Numbered from the stretch's first letter, positions 1 through 8,916 are shown. The stretch: DNA of 64,000 nucleotides from PALSA-693 sp963780345 (GCA_963780345.1 CAWABU010000001.1:372001-436000), one strand, 5' to 3'. The notes: a model not told the origin generated them from the sequence alone. Numbers and translations are program-made.

Positions 1-624
1 CCCACCATCGCCTTCCTGGCCAGCGGGATCGAGGGCATCAAGGTCCGGGTCACGGCGAAGGCGGCGACCGGCGCGGAAGCCGACGCCATCCTCGACAAGG
101 AGGAGCAGGCCATCCGGGACCTGCTGGGCCCGGCCGTCTTCGGCGTTGACGACGTGGGCATGGAGGGTGCGGTTGGGGAGTTGCTGCTGGCGGCCGGCCT
201 CACCCTCGGGCTCGCCGAGTCCCTGACCGGCGGGCTGGTGGGCAGCCGGGTCAGCAACGTCCCCGGTTCGTCGGAGTGGTTTCGAGGATCGATCGTCGCC
301 TACGCCAGTGACATCAAGCGGAAGCTGCTCGGCGTCGGCGATGGCCCGGTGGTCAGCGAGGCCTCGGCCCGGGAGATGGCGACGGGCGCCGCGGCCGCCC
401 TCGGCGCCGATGTCGGGCTGGCGCTGACCGGGGTCGCCGGGCCGACCGAACAGGAAGGTCAGCCGGTCGGAACCGTCTGGGTGGGGTTGGCGATCGACGG
501 CACTTCACACGCCCAACAGCTCGCCATGTTCGCCGGCGGCGACCGGGATCAGATCCGCCAGATGTCCACCATCTCCGCACTCGATCTCCTGCGGCGCCGG
601 CTGCTGGAGCGCGGGGGGGCTTGA
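1..624 (+). CDS. cinA: CinA, C-terminal part (5' end outside window)
   Basis: Competence/damage-inducible protein A. The window opens inside the gene, so only the last 207 codons are seen. The first 50 or so finish the N-terminal molybdopterin-binding-like half; the rest is the C-terminal CinA/PncC domain, which in characterised members deamidates NMN during NAD salvage. The domain starts near the internal Met at 154 and shows LAESLTGGLVGSR, then EWFRGSIVAYAS and ALTGVAGP. The usual Cys of AESCTGG is Leu here. cinA beside recA is a common bacterial arrangement. The stop codon overlaps the TTG start of the next gene by four bases, suggesting coupled translation. Confidence 0.92.
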   Translation, partial: PTIAFLASGIEGIKVRVTAKAATGAEADAILDKEEQAIRDLLGPAVFGVDDVGMEGAVGELLLAAGLTLGLAESLTGGLVGSRVSNVPGSSEWFRGSIVAYASDIKRKLLGVGDGPVVSEASAREMATGAAAALGADVGLALTGVAGPTEQEGQPVGTVWVGLAIDGTSHAQQLAMFAGGDRDQIRQMSTISALDLLRRRLLERGGA

Positions 625-1142
625 ACCGACTCTTCGTGGCCGTCTGGCCGCCGGCCCCACTGATCGAGCAGCTGCGCCTGATGGACCGCCCGGCCCGGCC
701 CGGCCTGCGCTGGACAACCGAGGACCAGTGGCACGTGACGCTGCGCTTTCTCGGCGAGCTGACGACCCCGGAGGAGGAGGCACTTCGCGGCGGCCTGGCC
801 GGGGTCGCGGCGGCGACGTTTGCCCCGGAAGCGACCGCCGGTCCCCTTCCCCGCCCGCTCGGGCCGGTATGGGTTCTCCCGGTGGCCGGGCTCGACCATC
901 TCGCCGGGACGGTCGGCGCCGCGACCAGCGACGTGGGACAGCCCCCCTCGCATCGGAGCTACCGGGGGCACCTGACCCTGGCCCGGGCCCGACACCGCAG
1001 TCTGTTTCGGGGTCTGCCGCAAACCGACGTGGCCGGCGCATGGGCCGTCACCGAAATGACGCTCGTCCGCAGTCACCTCGGCTCCCAGGGAGCCCGCTAC
1101 GACATCGTCGGCAGGTGGCCGCTGCTGGAGCCGCGGGGCTGA
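621..1142 (+). CDS. thpR: RNA 2',3'-cyclic phosphodiesterase (2H family)
   Basis: A 173-residue protein of the 2H phosphoesterase family (LigT/ThpR), which opens 2',3'-cyclic phosphates on RNA ends. Both diagnostic His-x-Thr/Ser-x motifs are present: HVTLRFLGEL at residue 38 and HLTLARARH at residue 117, the usual spacing for the two catalytic histidines. The start is TTG at 621, overlapping the cinA stop as TTGA; the reading MNRLFVAVWPP is a typical family N terminus. It is cotranslated with cinA. The in vivo RNA substrate is unknown for most family members. Confidence 0.88.
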   Translation: MNRLFVAVWPPAPLIEQLRLMDRPARPGLRWTTEDQWHVTLRFLGELTTPEEEALRGGLAGVAAATFAPEATAGPLPRPLGPVWVLPVAGLDHLAGTVGAATSDVGQPPSHRSYRGHLTLARARHRSLFRGLPQTDVAGAWAVTEMTLVRSHLGSQGARYDIVGRWPLLEPRG

Positions 1143-1223
1143 GAGCCGGAGTACCGCCCGGCCAGGCGGTCACCGACCTCGGTGATGGGCGGGGTGCGTT
1201 GTCGAGTTACCGGTCGGCCCCAC

Positions 1224-1229
1224 TAGGTT
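1224..1229 (+). promoter_or_regulatory. -10 box for leaderless transcript of the CoxL-like gene
   Basis: TAGGTT ends six bases before the ATG at 1236, the geometry of a leaderless actinobacterial promoter (transcription starting at the start codon). No Shine-Dalgarno sequence precedes the ATG. The same arrangement recurs before several other genes in this window. Confidence 0.5.
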
Positions 1230-1235
1230 GCGGTC

Positions 1236-3713
1236 ATGCCCGGTTCCCTTCTCGGTACTCAGGTTCGTCGCGTCGAAGACCCCGATCTGCTGAAGGGTCG
1301 GGGCACCTACGTCGGCAACCTCCGCCACGACGGCCTGGCCCGGGTGGCCTTCGTGCGTTCCCCCTGGCCCACGCCCGAATTGTCCAGATCGACGTCGGCG
1401 CGGCCCGGGCTGCGCCGGGGGTCGTCGCCGTGTACACCGCCCCCGACCTGGGCGTGGCCCCGTTCCACGGGTTCATGGTGCTGAACCCGGCCTGCGCCCG
1501 GCCGCCGCTGGCCGAGGGCAAGGTCCGATTTGTCGGCGAGGCCGTCGCCATGGTGGTGGCCGAGACCCGTGTCGCCGCAGTGGACGCGGCGGAGCTGGTC
1601 GACGTCGAGTACGAGCCGCTGGACGCGGTCACCGACCCCGAGCTCGCGGTCGCCGACGGGGCGCCGCTGCAGTTCGAGGAAATCGGCAGCAACGTGGTCG
1701 CCAGCAATGGCGGTGACACCGAATCCGACCCCCTCGACGGCGCCACGACGGTGGTGCGCGCCACCCTGCAGAACCAGCGGATCGCCGTCGTACCGATGGA
1801 AGGCAACTCGATCGCGGTGCTGCCCGGTGACGACGGCGACGGACACGACCTGACGGTCTTCGTGTCCACCCAGATGCCGCACGGGTTCGCCGGCTCGGTC
1901 AGCCGGACCCTCGGGCTCGACCAGGCCAGGCTTCGGGTCGTGGCACCTGACGTCGGCGGGGCCTTCGGCGGCAAAGCCGGCGTGGGCTACGAGCACGCCG
2001 CCGTCATTGCCGCCGCCCGTTTGCTCGGCCGCCCCCTCGCCTGGGCGGAGGACCGCTCCGAGAATCTGGTCGCCATGCCCCACGGCCGCGGGCAGGTGCA
2101 ATGGATCGAGATGGGCTTCGACGCCGGCGGCCGCATCACGGGCATGCACTGCCGGGTCTTGAGTGACGCCGGCGCCTACGCCGGCTTTGGGGGCGCCCTC
2201 GCCGTCGGACCGACCCGCATGATGGCGCAGGGAGTGTACGGCATCCCTTCCATCCGCTACGACGTGGCGGTCGCGGTCACGAACACCACCCCCATGGGTG
2301 CGTTCCGGGGGGCCGGGCGTCCGGAAGCCGCCGAGTTCCTCGAGCGGATGATGGATCTGGCCGCGGCGGAACTGCACATCGACCCGGTCGAGCTGCGCCG
2401 GCGCAACCTGCTCCCCGCCTTCACCGAGCCGGTGCAGACGGTCATGGGGACGACCTATGACACAGGTGACTACCAGAAGGCTCTCGACGAGGCCGTGCGC
2501 ATCGCCGGCTACGAAGCTCTGCGGGAGGAGCAGGCCCGACGGCGAGCGGCGGGCGACCGGTGGCAACTCGGTATCGGTGTCGGCGTCTACGTCGAGGTCA
2601 CCGCCGGAGGGGGAAGCAAGGAGTTCGGCGCGGTCGAGATCCATCGGGATGGCACCGCCACCATCCGGGTCGGCACCTCGGCCCACGGACAGGGCCACGC
2701 CACCGCCTTCGCCATGATCGTCTCGGATCGGCTCGGCATTCCCGTTGAGGACATCCGCTTCGTCCAGTCGGATACCGCCGCAGTTCCGAGGGGAGGAGGA
2801 ACGGGTGGCTCCCGCTCCCTGCAGATCGGGGGCAGCGCCGTCCTGTCCGCAACCGAGGAGGTGCTGGCCCGGGCCAAGGAGATCGCGGCCGCTCAGCTCG
2901 AGGCCAGCGTGGACGACATGGTCGTGCACGACGACGGTCGGGTCGGGGTCGCCGGCGTGCCGGCGCGGGCCCTTACCTGGGCGGAGCTGGCCGGGTTGGC
3001 TGCCGACCGGCTCGCCGCGGCCGGGCGCGGACGGGAGCGGGCCGCACCCCGACGCGACGGCCAGCGGCGGCCCTGCCGGCGGAGACGCGGGAGCGAACGG
3101 CCTCGGGCCTCTGGCCGCGGCCGTGGACTTCAGCCAGGAGGGCGCCACGTTCCCCTTCGGCGCCCACGTGTCGGTCGTCGAAGTCGACATGGAGACCGGC
3201 GAGGTGCGGCCGCGCCGACACGTCGCCGTCGACGACTGTGGCCGGATCCTCAACCCGCTGCTCGTGCAGGGCCAGCAGCACGGCGGGATCGCCCAGGGCA
3301 TGTCGCAGGCGCTGTGGGAGCAGGTGGTGTTCGATCCGGATGGCAATCCGTTGACCGCAAACCTGGCCGACTACGCCATGCCGAGCGCGGCCGAGTTCCC
3401 GCGCTTCGAAACGGCCAACACCGAGACGCCGACGCCGCGGAACCCGCTCGGCGCCAAGGGCATCGGCGAATCCGGGACCATCGGTTCGACGCCGTCGGTG
3501 CACAACGCCGTGGTGGACGCCCTGGCGCACCTCGGTGTTCGCCATGTCGACATGCCGTGCACCCCTGAGCGGGTCTGGAGGGCCATCGTGGCCGCCAAAC
3601 GGGGCCAGGTGGCCGGTGATCGGCCGCTGTGGCGAGACCCTCCGGCCGTGTTCGACCAGCTGCCTGGGCCGGGCGAGGCGGAGCGGCCCGAGGCGGCCGA
3701 CGCCGACATCTGA
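1236..3713 (+). CDS. CoxL/XdhA-type molybdopterin-binding subunit, two frameshifts
   Basis: Large subunit of the xanthine dehydrogenase / aerobic CO dehydrogenase family, which holds the Mo-molybdopterin cofactor. Visible family landmarks are GRGTYVGNLR near the N terminus, DVGGAFGGK, MGAFRGAGRPEA (not the AYXCSFR loop of true form I CO dehydrogenase), AHGQGHATAFAM and AKGIGESGTIG near the C terminus. The frame must change twice: one base is missing in a run of five C near 1366 (Val-Arg-Ser-Pro-Leu-Ala-His-Ala-Arg needs six), and one extra base lies at about 3015-3060, before FSQEGATFPFGAH. The two shifts cancel, restoring the original frame. No medium (FAD) or small (2Fe-2S) subunit gene is adjacent, so partner and substrate are unknown. 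The shifts may be sequence errors, or the gene may be inactive. Confidence 0.8.
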
Positions 3714-3716
3714 TCG

Positions 3717-3772
3717 CTGGGCTGGTCCCTCTGGGCTGGTCGCTCTGGGCTGGTCGCTCTGGGCTGGTCTGC
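3717..3772 (+). repeat. 4 x 14-bp tandem repeat
   Basis: Four copies of CTGGGCTGGTCGCT or a one- to three-base variant run head to tail directly after the stop codon of the CoxL-like gene. No gene covers it. It is the first of several short GC-rich arrays found at gene ends in this window. Confidence 0.9.
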
Positions 3773-3814
3773 GGTCCGCGCTCACCCGGGCTGGCCGGAC
3801 CGCCCCATCCACCA

Positions 3815-3839
3815 TCGAACAAATGTTTGGGCCTAGACT
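3815..3839 (+). promoter_or_regulatory. LexA box and -10 element of recA
   Basis: TCGAACAAATGTTTGG at 3815-3830 matches the actinobacterial SOS box GAACA-N2-TGTTC with one mismatch in the right arm. TAGACT at 3834-3839 immediately follows and can serve as -10, so bound LexA would cover the promoter spacer. The transcript would have a leader of about 110 bases before the recA start. The three boxes at the lexA promoter (15364-15438) show the same core. Confidence 0.7.
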
Positions 3840-3955
3840 CGCCGGCATGGTAGGGCGGGTCATTCATCCGGCCCCTGAGCCGATCCCGATGACCGTCACA
3901 CCCCGTTCGTAAGGTAAGCCCGGTACCGATGCAAAAGCGACAGGAAGGGATCCCG

Positions 3956-5896
3956 GTGGAGCGAGACAAGGCCCTCGGCATGGCGATTGGGCAGATCGAG
4001 AAGCAGTTCGGGAAGGGCGCGGTCATGCGGATGGGGGAGAACCTCGGCATGCAGATCGAGGCCATCCCCACCGGGGCTCTCGCCCTCGACATCGCCCTCG
4101 GCATCGGTGGCTTGCCCCGCGGTCGCATCGTCGAGATCTTCGGGCCCGAGTCATCCGGAAAGTCGACGCTGGCCATGCACGTGGTGGCCGAGGCGCAGCG
4201 CAACGGTGGCATCTGCGCTTATGTCGACGCCGAGCACGCCATGGACCCCGTGTACGCCCGGGCCATCGGGGTCAACGTCGACGACCTGTTGATCTCGCAG
4301 CCCGACACCGGAGAGCAGGCCCTCGAGATCGCCGACATGCTCATCCGCTCCGGGGCGCTCGATGTCATCGTGATCGACTCGGTCGCGGCCCTCACCCCGC
4401 GGGCCGAGATCGAGGGCGATATGGGCGACAGTCATGTCGGACTGCAGGCCCGCCTCATGTCGCAGGCCCTGCGGAAGCTGACCGCGACCCTCAACAAGTC
4501 CGACACCATCGCTGTTTTCATCAATCAACTCAGGGAAAAAATCGGGGTCATGTACGGGTCTCCCGAGACCACCCCCGGTGGCCGAGCCCTCAAGTTCTAT
4601 TCATCGGTTCGCCTCGATATCCGCCGGATCGAGTCCATCAAAAGTGGCGCCGAGGTCATCGGCAACCGAACCCGTGTGAAGGTGGTCAAAAACAAGTGCG
4701 TCGCGGCTGGAACTCAGGTATTCGATCCGACGACCGGCCTCGGTACTGCGATCGAAGATCTCGTACATCACGAGCGCGGAACGGCGGTAGTCGCAGCGGA
4801 CAAGTCCGGGCGTCTTCACTCTCGGCCCATAGTGCGGCGGTTCGACCAGGGAGAAGCAGAAGTCATCGGGCTTGCACTGCGTGACGGCACGACGCTCTGG
4901 GTGACGCCCGATCACAAGGTGCTGACCGATCAAGGGTGGCGGGAAGCGGGCGAGGTCGGCGTCGGTGATCGGCTGGCCCGACCGCGACGGTTCGGAGGGT
5001 TCGGGGCGGAGGAGCCAGTCTCGCCAGACGAGGCCCGGATGTTGGGCTACCTGATCGGAGACGGTTATGTCGGCGGCAAAACTCCGATTGTCTTCACCAA
5101 CGTCGAGGAACCGCTTCAGCGTGACGCTATCGCTATCGCGGCCACCCTCGGTTGCAGGGCTGCCCGCCGTGGCCGGCAGGGCATCGAAACGGCGTTCTCT
5201 CATCGGCCGGGCGAAAAGAACAGGCTACTCGCCCTCTGCCGTTGGGCCGGCATCTATGGTCATCTGGCTCCCACGAAGGCCATTCCGGCGGCCTTTTTCC
5301 GTGACGCGATATCAGCGAATGTGGTGGGCAACCTGCTCTTCGGACTGTTCGAGTCGGACGGTTGGGTCAGTCGAGAGCAGACCGGCAGCCTCCGGGTTGG
5401 ATTCACCACCACGTCCAGACAGCTGGCCTGGCAGTTGCACTGGCTGATGCTGCGGTGGGCGATTGGTAACTCGGTCCGAGCGTACGACCCGACGAAGAAA
5501 CGCCCGAGTATCGTCGCCGGGCGCAAGATCCAGAGCAAGCACGCCGTTTGGGAGGTCAGGGTTTCCGGGTTGGACAACATCCAACGCTTTTCCGAGGCGC
5601 TACCCATGTGGGGACCACGAGGTCAGGTCCTGACCGCAGAGCTGGCGAAGCTCGACTTGCGACGGCACCGCGGATCCCAACGGGGGTACCTGTCATCGAA
5701 CCAGAGGGAGCCGGTGCTGGCCTACCTCCGGGATCGTGGAGTTAGTCCGCAGTTAGCGGCGTCGCTGATCGGGGAGCGAGCCGGCCATCCTCAAGGCGGA
5801 TTGCGTCAAGTGCTGGGTCACGGACGGTTGCGGCGAGATCGTCTGGAGAGGTTGGCCCACGCTCTGGACAGACGCGTACCTGAGGGAAGTTCTTGA
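3956..5896 (+). CDS. recA: RecA N-terminal part plus most of its intein
   Basis: Recombinase A, the ATP-dependent strand-exchange protein and SOS co-protease. The 247 residues before the intein carry Walker A (GPESSGKST), the VIVIDSVAALTPRAE Walker B region and FINQLREKIGVMYG. I place the start at GTG 3956, because AGGAAGG at 3942-3948 lies seven bases upstream and MERDKALG is the usual RecA N terminus; ATG 3929 is an in-frame alternative. After KVVKNK the frame enters an intein with Cys1 at 4697. The frame then ends at a TGA at 5894, before the last 40 or so intein residues and the RecA C terminus, because of one extra base near 5868-5870. As written, no full-length precursor could be made without frameshifting. 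Confidence 0.93.
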   Translation: MERDKALGMAIGQIEKQFGKGAVMRMGENLGMQIEAIPTGALALDIALGIGGLPRGRIVEIFGPESSGKSTLAMHVVAEAQRNGGICAYVDAEHAMDPVYARAIGVNVDDLLISQPDTGEQALEIADMLIRSGALDVIVIDSVAALTPRAEIEGDMGDSHVGLQARLMSQALRKLTATLNKSDTIAVFINQLREKIGVMYGSPETTPGGRALKFYSSVRLDIRRIESIKSGAEVIGNRTRVKVVKNKCVAAGTQVFDPTTGLGTAIEDLVHHERGTAVVAADKSGRLHSRPIVRRFDQGEAEVIGLALRDGTTLWVTPDHKVLTDQGWREAGEVGVGDRLARPRRFGGFGAEEPVSPDEARMLGYLIGDGYVGGKTPIVFTNVEEPLQRDAIAIAATLGCRAARRGRQGIETAFSHRPGEKNRLLALCRWAGIYGHLAPTKAIPAAFFRDAISANVVGNLLFGLFESDGWVSREQTGSLRVGFTTTSRQLAWQLHWLMLRWAIGNSVRAYDPTKKRPSIVAGRKIQSKHAVWEVRVSGLDNIQRFSEALPMWGPRGQVLTAELAKLDLRRHRGSQRGYLSSNQREPVLAYLRDRGVSPQLAASLIGERAGHPQGGLRQVLGHGRLRRDRLERLAHALDRRVPEGSS

Positions 5897-6014
5897 CGAA
5901 GAAGTGTGGTACGACCGCGTTACAAAGGTACATCCGGCGGAATGGCGGGACGTCTACGACATCGAGGTCGACGAGGACCACACCTTTGTGGCCAACGACG
6001 TGGTCGTATCGAAC
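4697..6014 (+). other. RecA intein with LAGLIDADG homing endonuclease
   Basis: A protein intron at the same RecA site as the Mycobacterium tuberculosis RecA intein (KVVKNK / CSPPF). Removing one base leaves 439 codons, close to the 440 residues I recall for that intein. Splicing blocks are visible: A (CVAAGTQVFDP), B (TPDHKVLTDQGW with the Thr-x-x-His), F (DVYDIEVDEDHTFVAND) and G (VVVSN before Cys+1). The penultimate His of block G is Ser. The endonuclease domain keeps both dodecapeptide motifs with their Asp residues, LGYLIGDGYV and LFGLFESDGWV, so homing activity is plausible. An extra base near 5868-5870 (GGAC-A-GAC) puts the last segment in another frame. Confidence 0.93.
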
Positions 6015-6320
6015 TGCTCGCCCCCTTTCCGTCAAGCCGAGTTTGACATCATGTACGGCAAGGGGATCAGCCGGGAAGGCTCGCTGCTGGACGTGGCCGT
6101 GGACCTGGGCATCATCAAGAAGTCAGGTGCCTGGTACACCTATGAAGGCGAGCAGCTCGGCCAGGGCCGGGAAAACGCCAAGACCTTTATCGCCGAGAAC
6201 CTCGAAGTGATGATCGAAATCTCCGAGAAGGTCCGCCAGAATGTCGGTCTCGCCGAGGGCGCGGATGCTCCCCTCGGCGTCGATCCCAGCGACGACGACC
6301 CCATCAGCCTCGAGGACTAG
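5904..6320 (+). CDS. recA: Intein C-terminal segment plus RecA C-terminal part
   Basis: Read from GTG 5904, this frame gives 37 residues of intein C-terminal splicing domain (MWYDRVTKV to VVVSN) followed by the RecA C-extein: CSPPFRQAEFDIMYGKGIS, EGSLLDVAVDLGIIKKSGAW and an acidic tail ending ISLED. In-frame sequence continues upstream of 5904 as YLREVLDEEV, which fits the preceding intein helix, so this is most simply the 3' part of one recA gene displaced by a +1 shift. Still, the TGA at 5894 sits seven bases before the GTG, with GAGGGAAG at 5882-5889, so reinitiation is conceivable. The spliced product would be about 348 residues, normal for RecA. Confidence 0.85.
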   Translation: MWYDRVTKVHPAEWRDVYDIEVDEDHTFVANDVVVSNCSPPFRQAEFDIMYGKGISREGSLLDVAVDLGIIKKSGAWYTYEGEQLGQGRENAKTFIAENLEVMIEISEKVRQNVGLAEGADAPLGVDPSDDDPISLED

Positions 6321-6378
6321 CGGCAGGTACGCGATCCGCCCGGGCGTCAGCGCAGACCGCGCCGCACCCGCCTCCACC

Positions 6379-6384
6379 TAGACT
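6379..6384 (+). promoter_or_regulatory. -10 box before miaB
   Basis: TAGACT ends eight bases before the GTG at 6393, and there is no purine-rich ribosome-binding site. The same hexamer stands before recA. It suggests a leaderless or near-leaderless miaB transcript. Confidence 0.4.
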
Positions 6385-6392
6385 GGTCGACC

Positions 6393-7925
6393 GTGCCGGC
6401 CGTCGACCCTCGCCGCTACTTCATCCGTACCTTCGGGTGCCAGATGAACGAGCATGACTCCGAGCGCCTGGCCGGCATCCTCGAGCGAGACGGCCTGGTG
6501 GCCTCCGACAGCATCGACGGCGCCGACGTGATCGTGTTGAACACGTGCTGTATCCGCGAGAACGCCGACAACAAGCTGTACGGCCATCTCGGGCAGCTCA
6601 AGGCCGTCAAGGACCGCCGGCCCGATCTCCAGATCGCGGTCGGCGGCTGCCTGGCCCAAAAGGACCGCGCCGCCATCCAGCAGCGCGCTCCCTGGGTGGA
6701 CGCGGTCTGGGGCACCCACAACGTGGGCCACGCCGGCGACCTTCTCGCCGCCGCCAACGCGACCGGGGCGCCGGTGCTGGAGATACTCGAGGCACCGGGG
6801 TCCGCCCCAGACTACGCGGCCGCAGACTCCGAGACCCCAGACTCCGAGACCCCGGACTACGAGGAAGCCTTCCCCTCCGCCCTTCCGGTCCGGAGGGCCC
6901 AGGCATGGGCGGCCTGGGTCACCATCCAGATCGGCTGTGACAACAACTGCGCCTTCTGCATCGTGCCGGCGGTGCGCGGCCCCGAGGTCAGCCGGCCGTT
7001 CGGGCAGATCGTGGCGGAGGTCGAGCAACTGGCCGCGGCCGGCACCGTCGAGGTCAGTCTCCTCGGCCAGAACGTCAACTCCTACGGCCGGGACCTCACC
7101 ACCCGGCTGCGGAGCGCGGCCGACTGGCGCCAGCACGTCGAGGTGACCGGCGCCGCCTGGGCCGGGAGCGAGCGGCCCCGGGCCCGACCCCTCTTTGCCG
7201 ACCTGCTGCAAGCGGTCGCCGGCGTCGACGGCATCCGCCGGGTGCGCTTCACCAGTCCGCACCCCAAGGATCTGCGGCCAGAGACCATCGCCGTGATGGC
7301 GTCGGAACGGGCGGTCTGCCCGCAGCTGCACCTGCCGTTGCAGTCCGGCAGCGACCGGATCCTGGCCCGGATGCACCGGGGCTACACCGGGGCCCGCTAC
7401 CTGGAGCGCCTCGCCGCGGCCCGCGCCGCGATCGACGACCTGGCGGTCACCACCGACATCATCGTGGGCTTTCCCGGCGAGACCGAATCGGATTTCGAGC
7501 GGACCCTGGAAGTCACCGCCGAAGCCGCCTACGACAGCGCCTACACCTTCGTGTTCTCGCCCCGGCCGGGCACCGAGGCGGCCGACCGGGAGGACGAGAT
7601 GATCCCGGCCGACGTGGCCGCCGAGCGGTTCGAGCGGCTGCGCATCGTCGTCGAGCGCAGCGCCCTCGCCCGCCACCAGGCCCGGGTCGGCGGCATCGAG
7701 GAGATCCTGGTCGAAGGTCCATCGAGGCGAGATCCTGCGGTCCTGAGCGGCCGCACCGCTCAGGGAAAGCTGGTCCACGTGCCGGCCCCGACCGGCACCC
7801 TTCCGGCCGGAACCTGGGCTGACATCCGGATCACCCGCGCCGCCCCGCATTTCCTGACCGGAGAGCTGCTGGCGGTCACGGCCCGGCCCACCCATCGGAC
7901 CCGGATACCGGTGGTGGCCATCTGA
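6393..7925 (+). CDS. miaB: tRNA-2-methylthio-N6-dimethylallyladenosine synthase MiaB
   Basis: Radical-SAM methylthiotransferase that adds the ms2 group to i6A37 of tRNAs, using SAM and two Fe-S clusters. The N-terminal UPF0004 domain supplies its three cysteines in FGCQMNEHDS (near residue 17), LNTCCIREN (near 52) and GGCLAQKD (near 87). The radical-SAM triad is CDNNCAFC (near 183), and a TRAM domain follows at the C terminus. At 510 residues it is longer than the usual 440-480, owing to acidic insertions (near residue 145, with repeated DSETPD) and another near 240. miaA, making the i6A substrate, comes next. GTG start at 6393. Confidence 0.95.
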   Translation: MPAVDPRRYFIRTFGCQMNEHDSERLAGILERDGLVASDSIDGADVIVLNTCCIRENADNKLYGHLGQLKAVKDRRPDLQIAVGGCLAQKDRAAIQQRAPWVDAVWGTHNVGHAGDLLAAANATGAPVLEILEAPGSAPDYAAADSETPDSETPDYEEAFPSALPVRRAQAWAAWVTIQIGCDNNCAFCIVPAVRGPEVSRPFGQIVAEVEQLAAAGTVEVSLLGQNVNSYGRDLTTRLRSAADWRQHVEVTGAAWAGSERPRARPLFADLLQAVAGVDGIRRVRFTSPHPKDLRPETIAVMASERAVCPQLHLPLQSGSDRILARMHRGYTGARYLERLAAARAAIDDLAVTTDIIVGFPGETESDFERTLEVTAEAAYDSAYTFVFSPRPGTEAADREDEMIPADVAAERFERLRIVVERSALARHQARVGGIEEILVEGPSRRDPAVLSGRTAQGKLVHVPAPTGTLPAGTWADIRITRAAPHFLTGELLAVTARPTHRTRIPVVAI

Positions 7926-7960
7926 CCGGTGGTTGGCCTTTGACCGGTGGTGGCCATCTG
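7907..7960 (+). repeat. 18-bp direct repeat spanning the miaB stop
   Basis: ACCGGTGGTGGCCATCTG at 7907-7924, which includes the last miaB codons, recurs exactly at 7943-7960; partial GGTGGTTGGC copies lie between and after. The duplication lengthens the spacer before miaA. Confidence 0.85.
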
Positions 7961-8007
7961 CCTGGGGATTGGTATATGGCTGGTGGTTGGCATCTGGGCG
8001 GCCATTC

Positions 8008-8916
8008 TTGACCCGGCACCTGGCCCTGGTCGGCTGCACCGCGTCGGGCAAGTCGGCGCTGGCGCTCGAGCTGGCCCGCCAGCTCGGCGACGTCGAGGTG
8101 GTCACCGCCGATTCCATGCAGGTGTATCGGGGCATGGACGTCGGGACGGCGAAGCCGACGCCTGCGGAGCGGGCCGAGATCCCTCACCATCTCCTGGATC
8201 TGGCCGACCCCGGCGAGGAATGGAGCCTGGCGCGCTGGGCGGGAGCGGCCCGACGAGCCGTGGCCGAGATCGAAGCCCGCCATCACCGGGCCCTGCTGGT
8301 GGGGGGGACCGGCCTGTATTTCCAGGCCCTGGTGGACGGATTGTGCCTGCCCGGTCGCTATCCCGAAGTGCAACGCCAGCTGGAGGGCGAGACCGACACC
8401 GCGGCCCTGCACCGGCGGCTGGCGGAGGTCGACCCTCTGGCGGCGTCGCGCATGGAACCCTCCAACCGCCGCCGGGTCATCCGGGCCCTCGAGGTGACGC
8501 TTGGCAGCGGCCGCCCATTTTCCGGCTTCGGACCTGGCGTGGCCGAGTTCCCGGCCACGACCTGGCGCATCGCGGGGCTGTGGCTGCCGCGGGCGGTCGT
8601 CGCCGGCCGGATCAACAACCGCCTGGCCGGCATGGTCCACGCCGGGCTGGTCGACGAGGTGGCGGCCCTTCGGGCCGGCGGAGGGGGGCTGTCCCGAACC
8701 GCCCGCCAGGCGCTCGGCTATCGGGAGGTGCTCGCCCATCTCGAGGACGGTGTGCCTCTCGAGACGGCGATGGCCGAAGCCGCCCGCCGCACCCGCGCCT
8801 TCGCCCGGCGGCAGCGGGTGTGGTGGCGCCGGGACCCCCGGGTGCGGTGGTACGGCACCGTCGACAATCCGCTCGCCGTCACGGCGCCCTTGCTGGGAGA
8901 CTGGATGCGACCATGA
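8008..8916 (+). CDS. miaA: tRNA dimethylallyltransferase MiaA
   Basis: Transfers a dimethylallyl group to N6 of A37 in tRNAs reading codons beginning with U, the step before MiaB. The P-loop is near the N terminus (GCTASGKSALALELA), followed by the substrate motif DSMQVYRGMDVGTAKP and GGTGLYFQALVDG; the C-terminal TRQRxWWRRDPR-type tail is present as FARRQRVWWRRDPRV. I prefer the TTG at 8008 (LTRHLALVG) because upstream in-frame sequence is repeat-derived; starts from 7933 cannot be excluded. The stop overlaps the dapF start as ATGA. About 303 residues, normal length. Confidence 0.93.
   Translation: MTRHLALVGCTASGKSALALELARQLGDVEVVTADSMQVYRGMDVGTAKPTPAERAEIPHHLLDLADPGEEWSLARWAGAARRAVAEIEARHHRALLVGGTGLYFQALVDGLCLPGRYPEVQRQLEGETDTAALHRRLAEVDPLAASRMEPSNRRRVIRALEVTLGSGRPFSGFGPGVAEFPATTWRIAGLWLPRAVVAGRINNRLAGMVHAGLVDEVAALRAGGGGLSRTARQALGYREVLAHLEDGVPLETAMAEAARRTRAFARRQRVWWRRDPRVRWYGTVDNPLAVTAPLLGDWMRP

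Noticed and set aside
1307..3346. Long minus-strand open frame opposite the CoxL-like gene
   Set aside because: GC-rich antisense shadow with no recognisable motif; the plus strand carries clear molybdenum hydroxylase motifs.
5904..6014. Established natural split intein in recA
   Set aside because: Not accepted as fact: in-frame intein sequence continues upstream of the GTG and one base explains the break, so only reported as a hypothesis.
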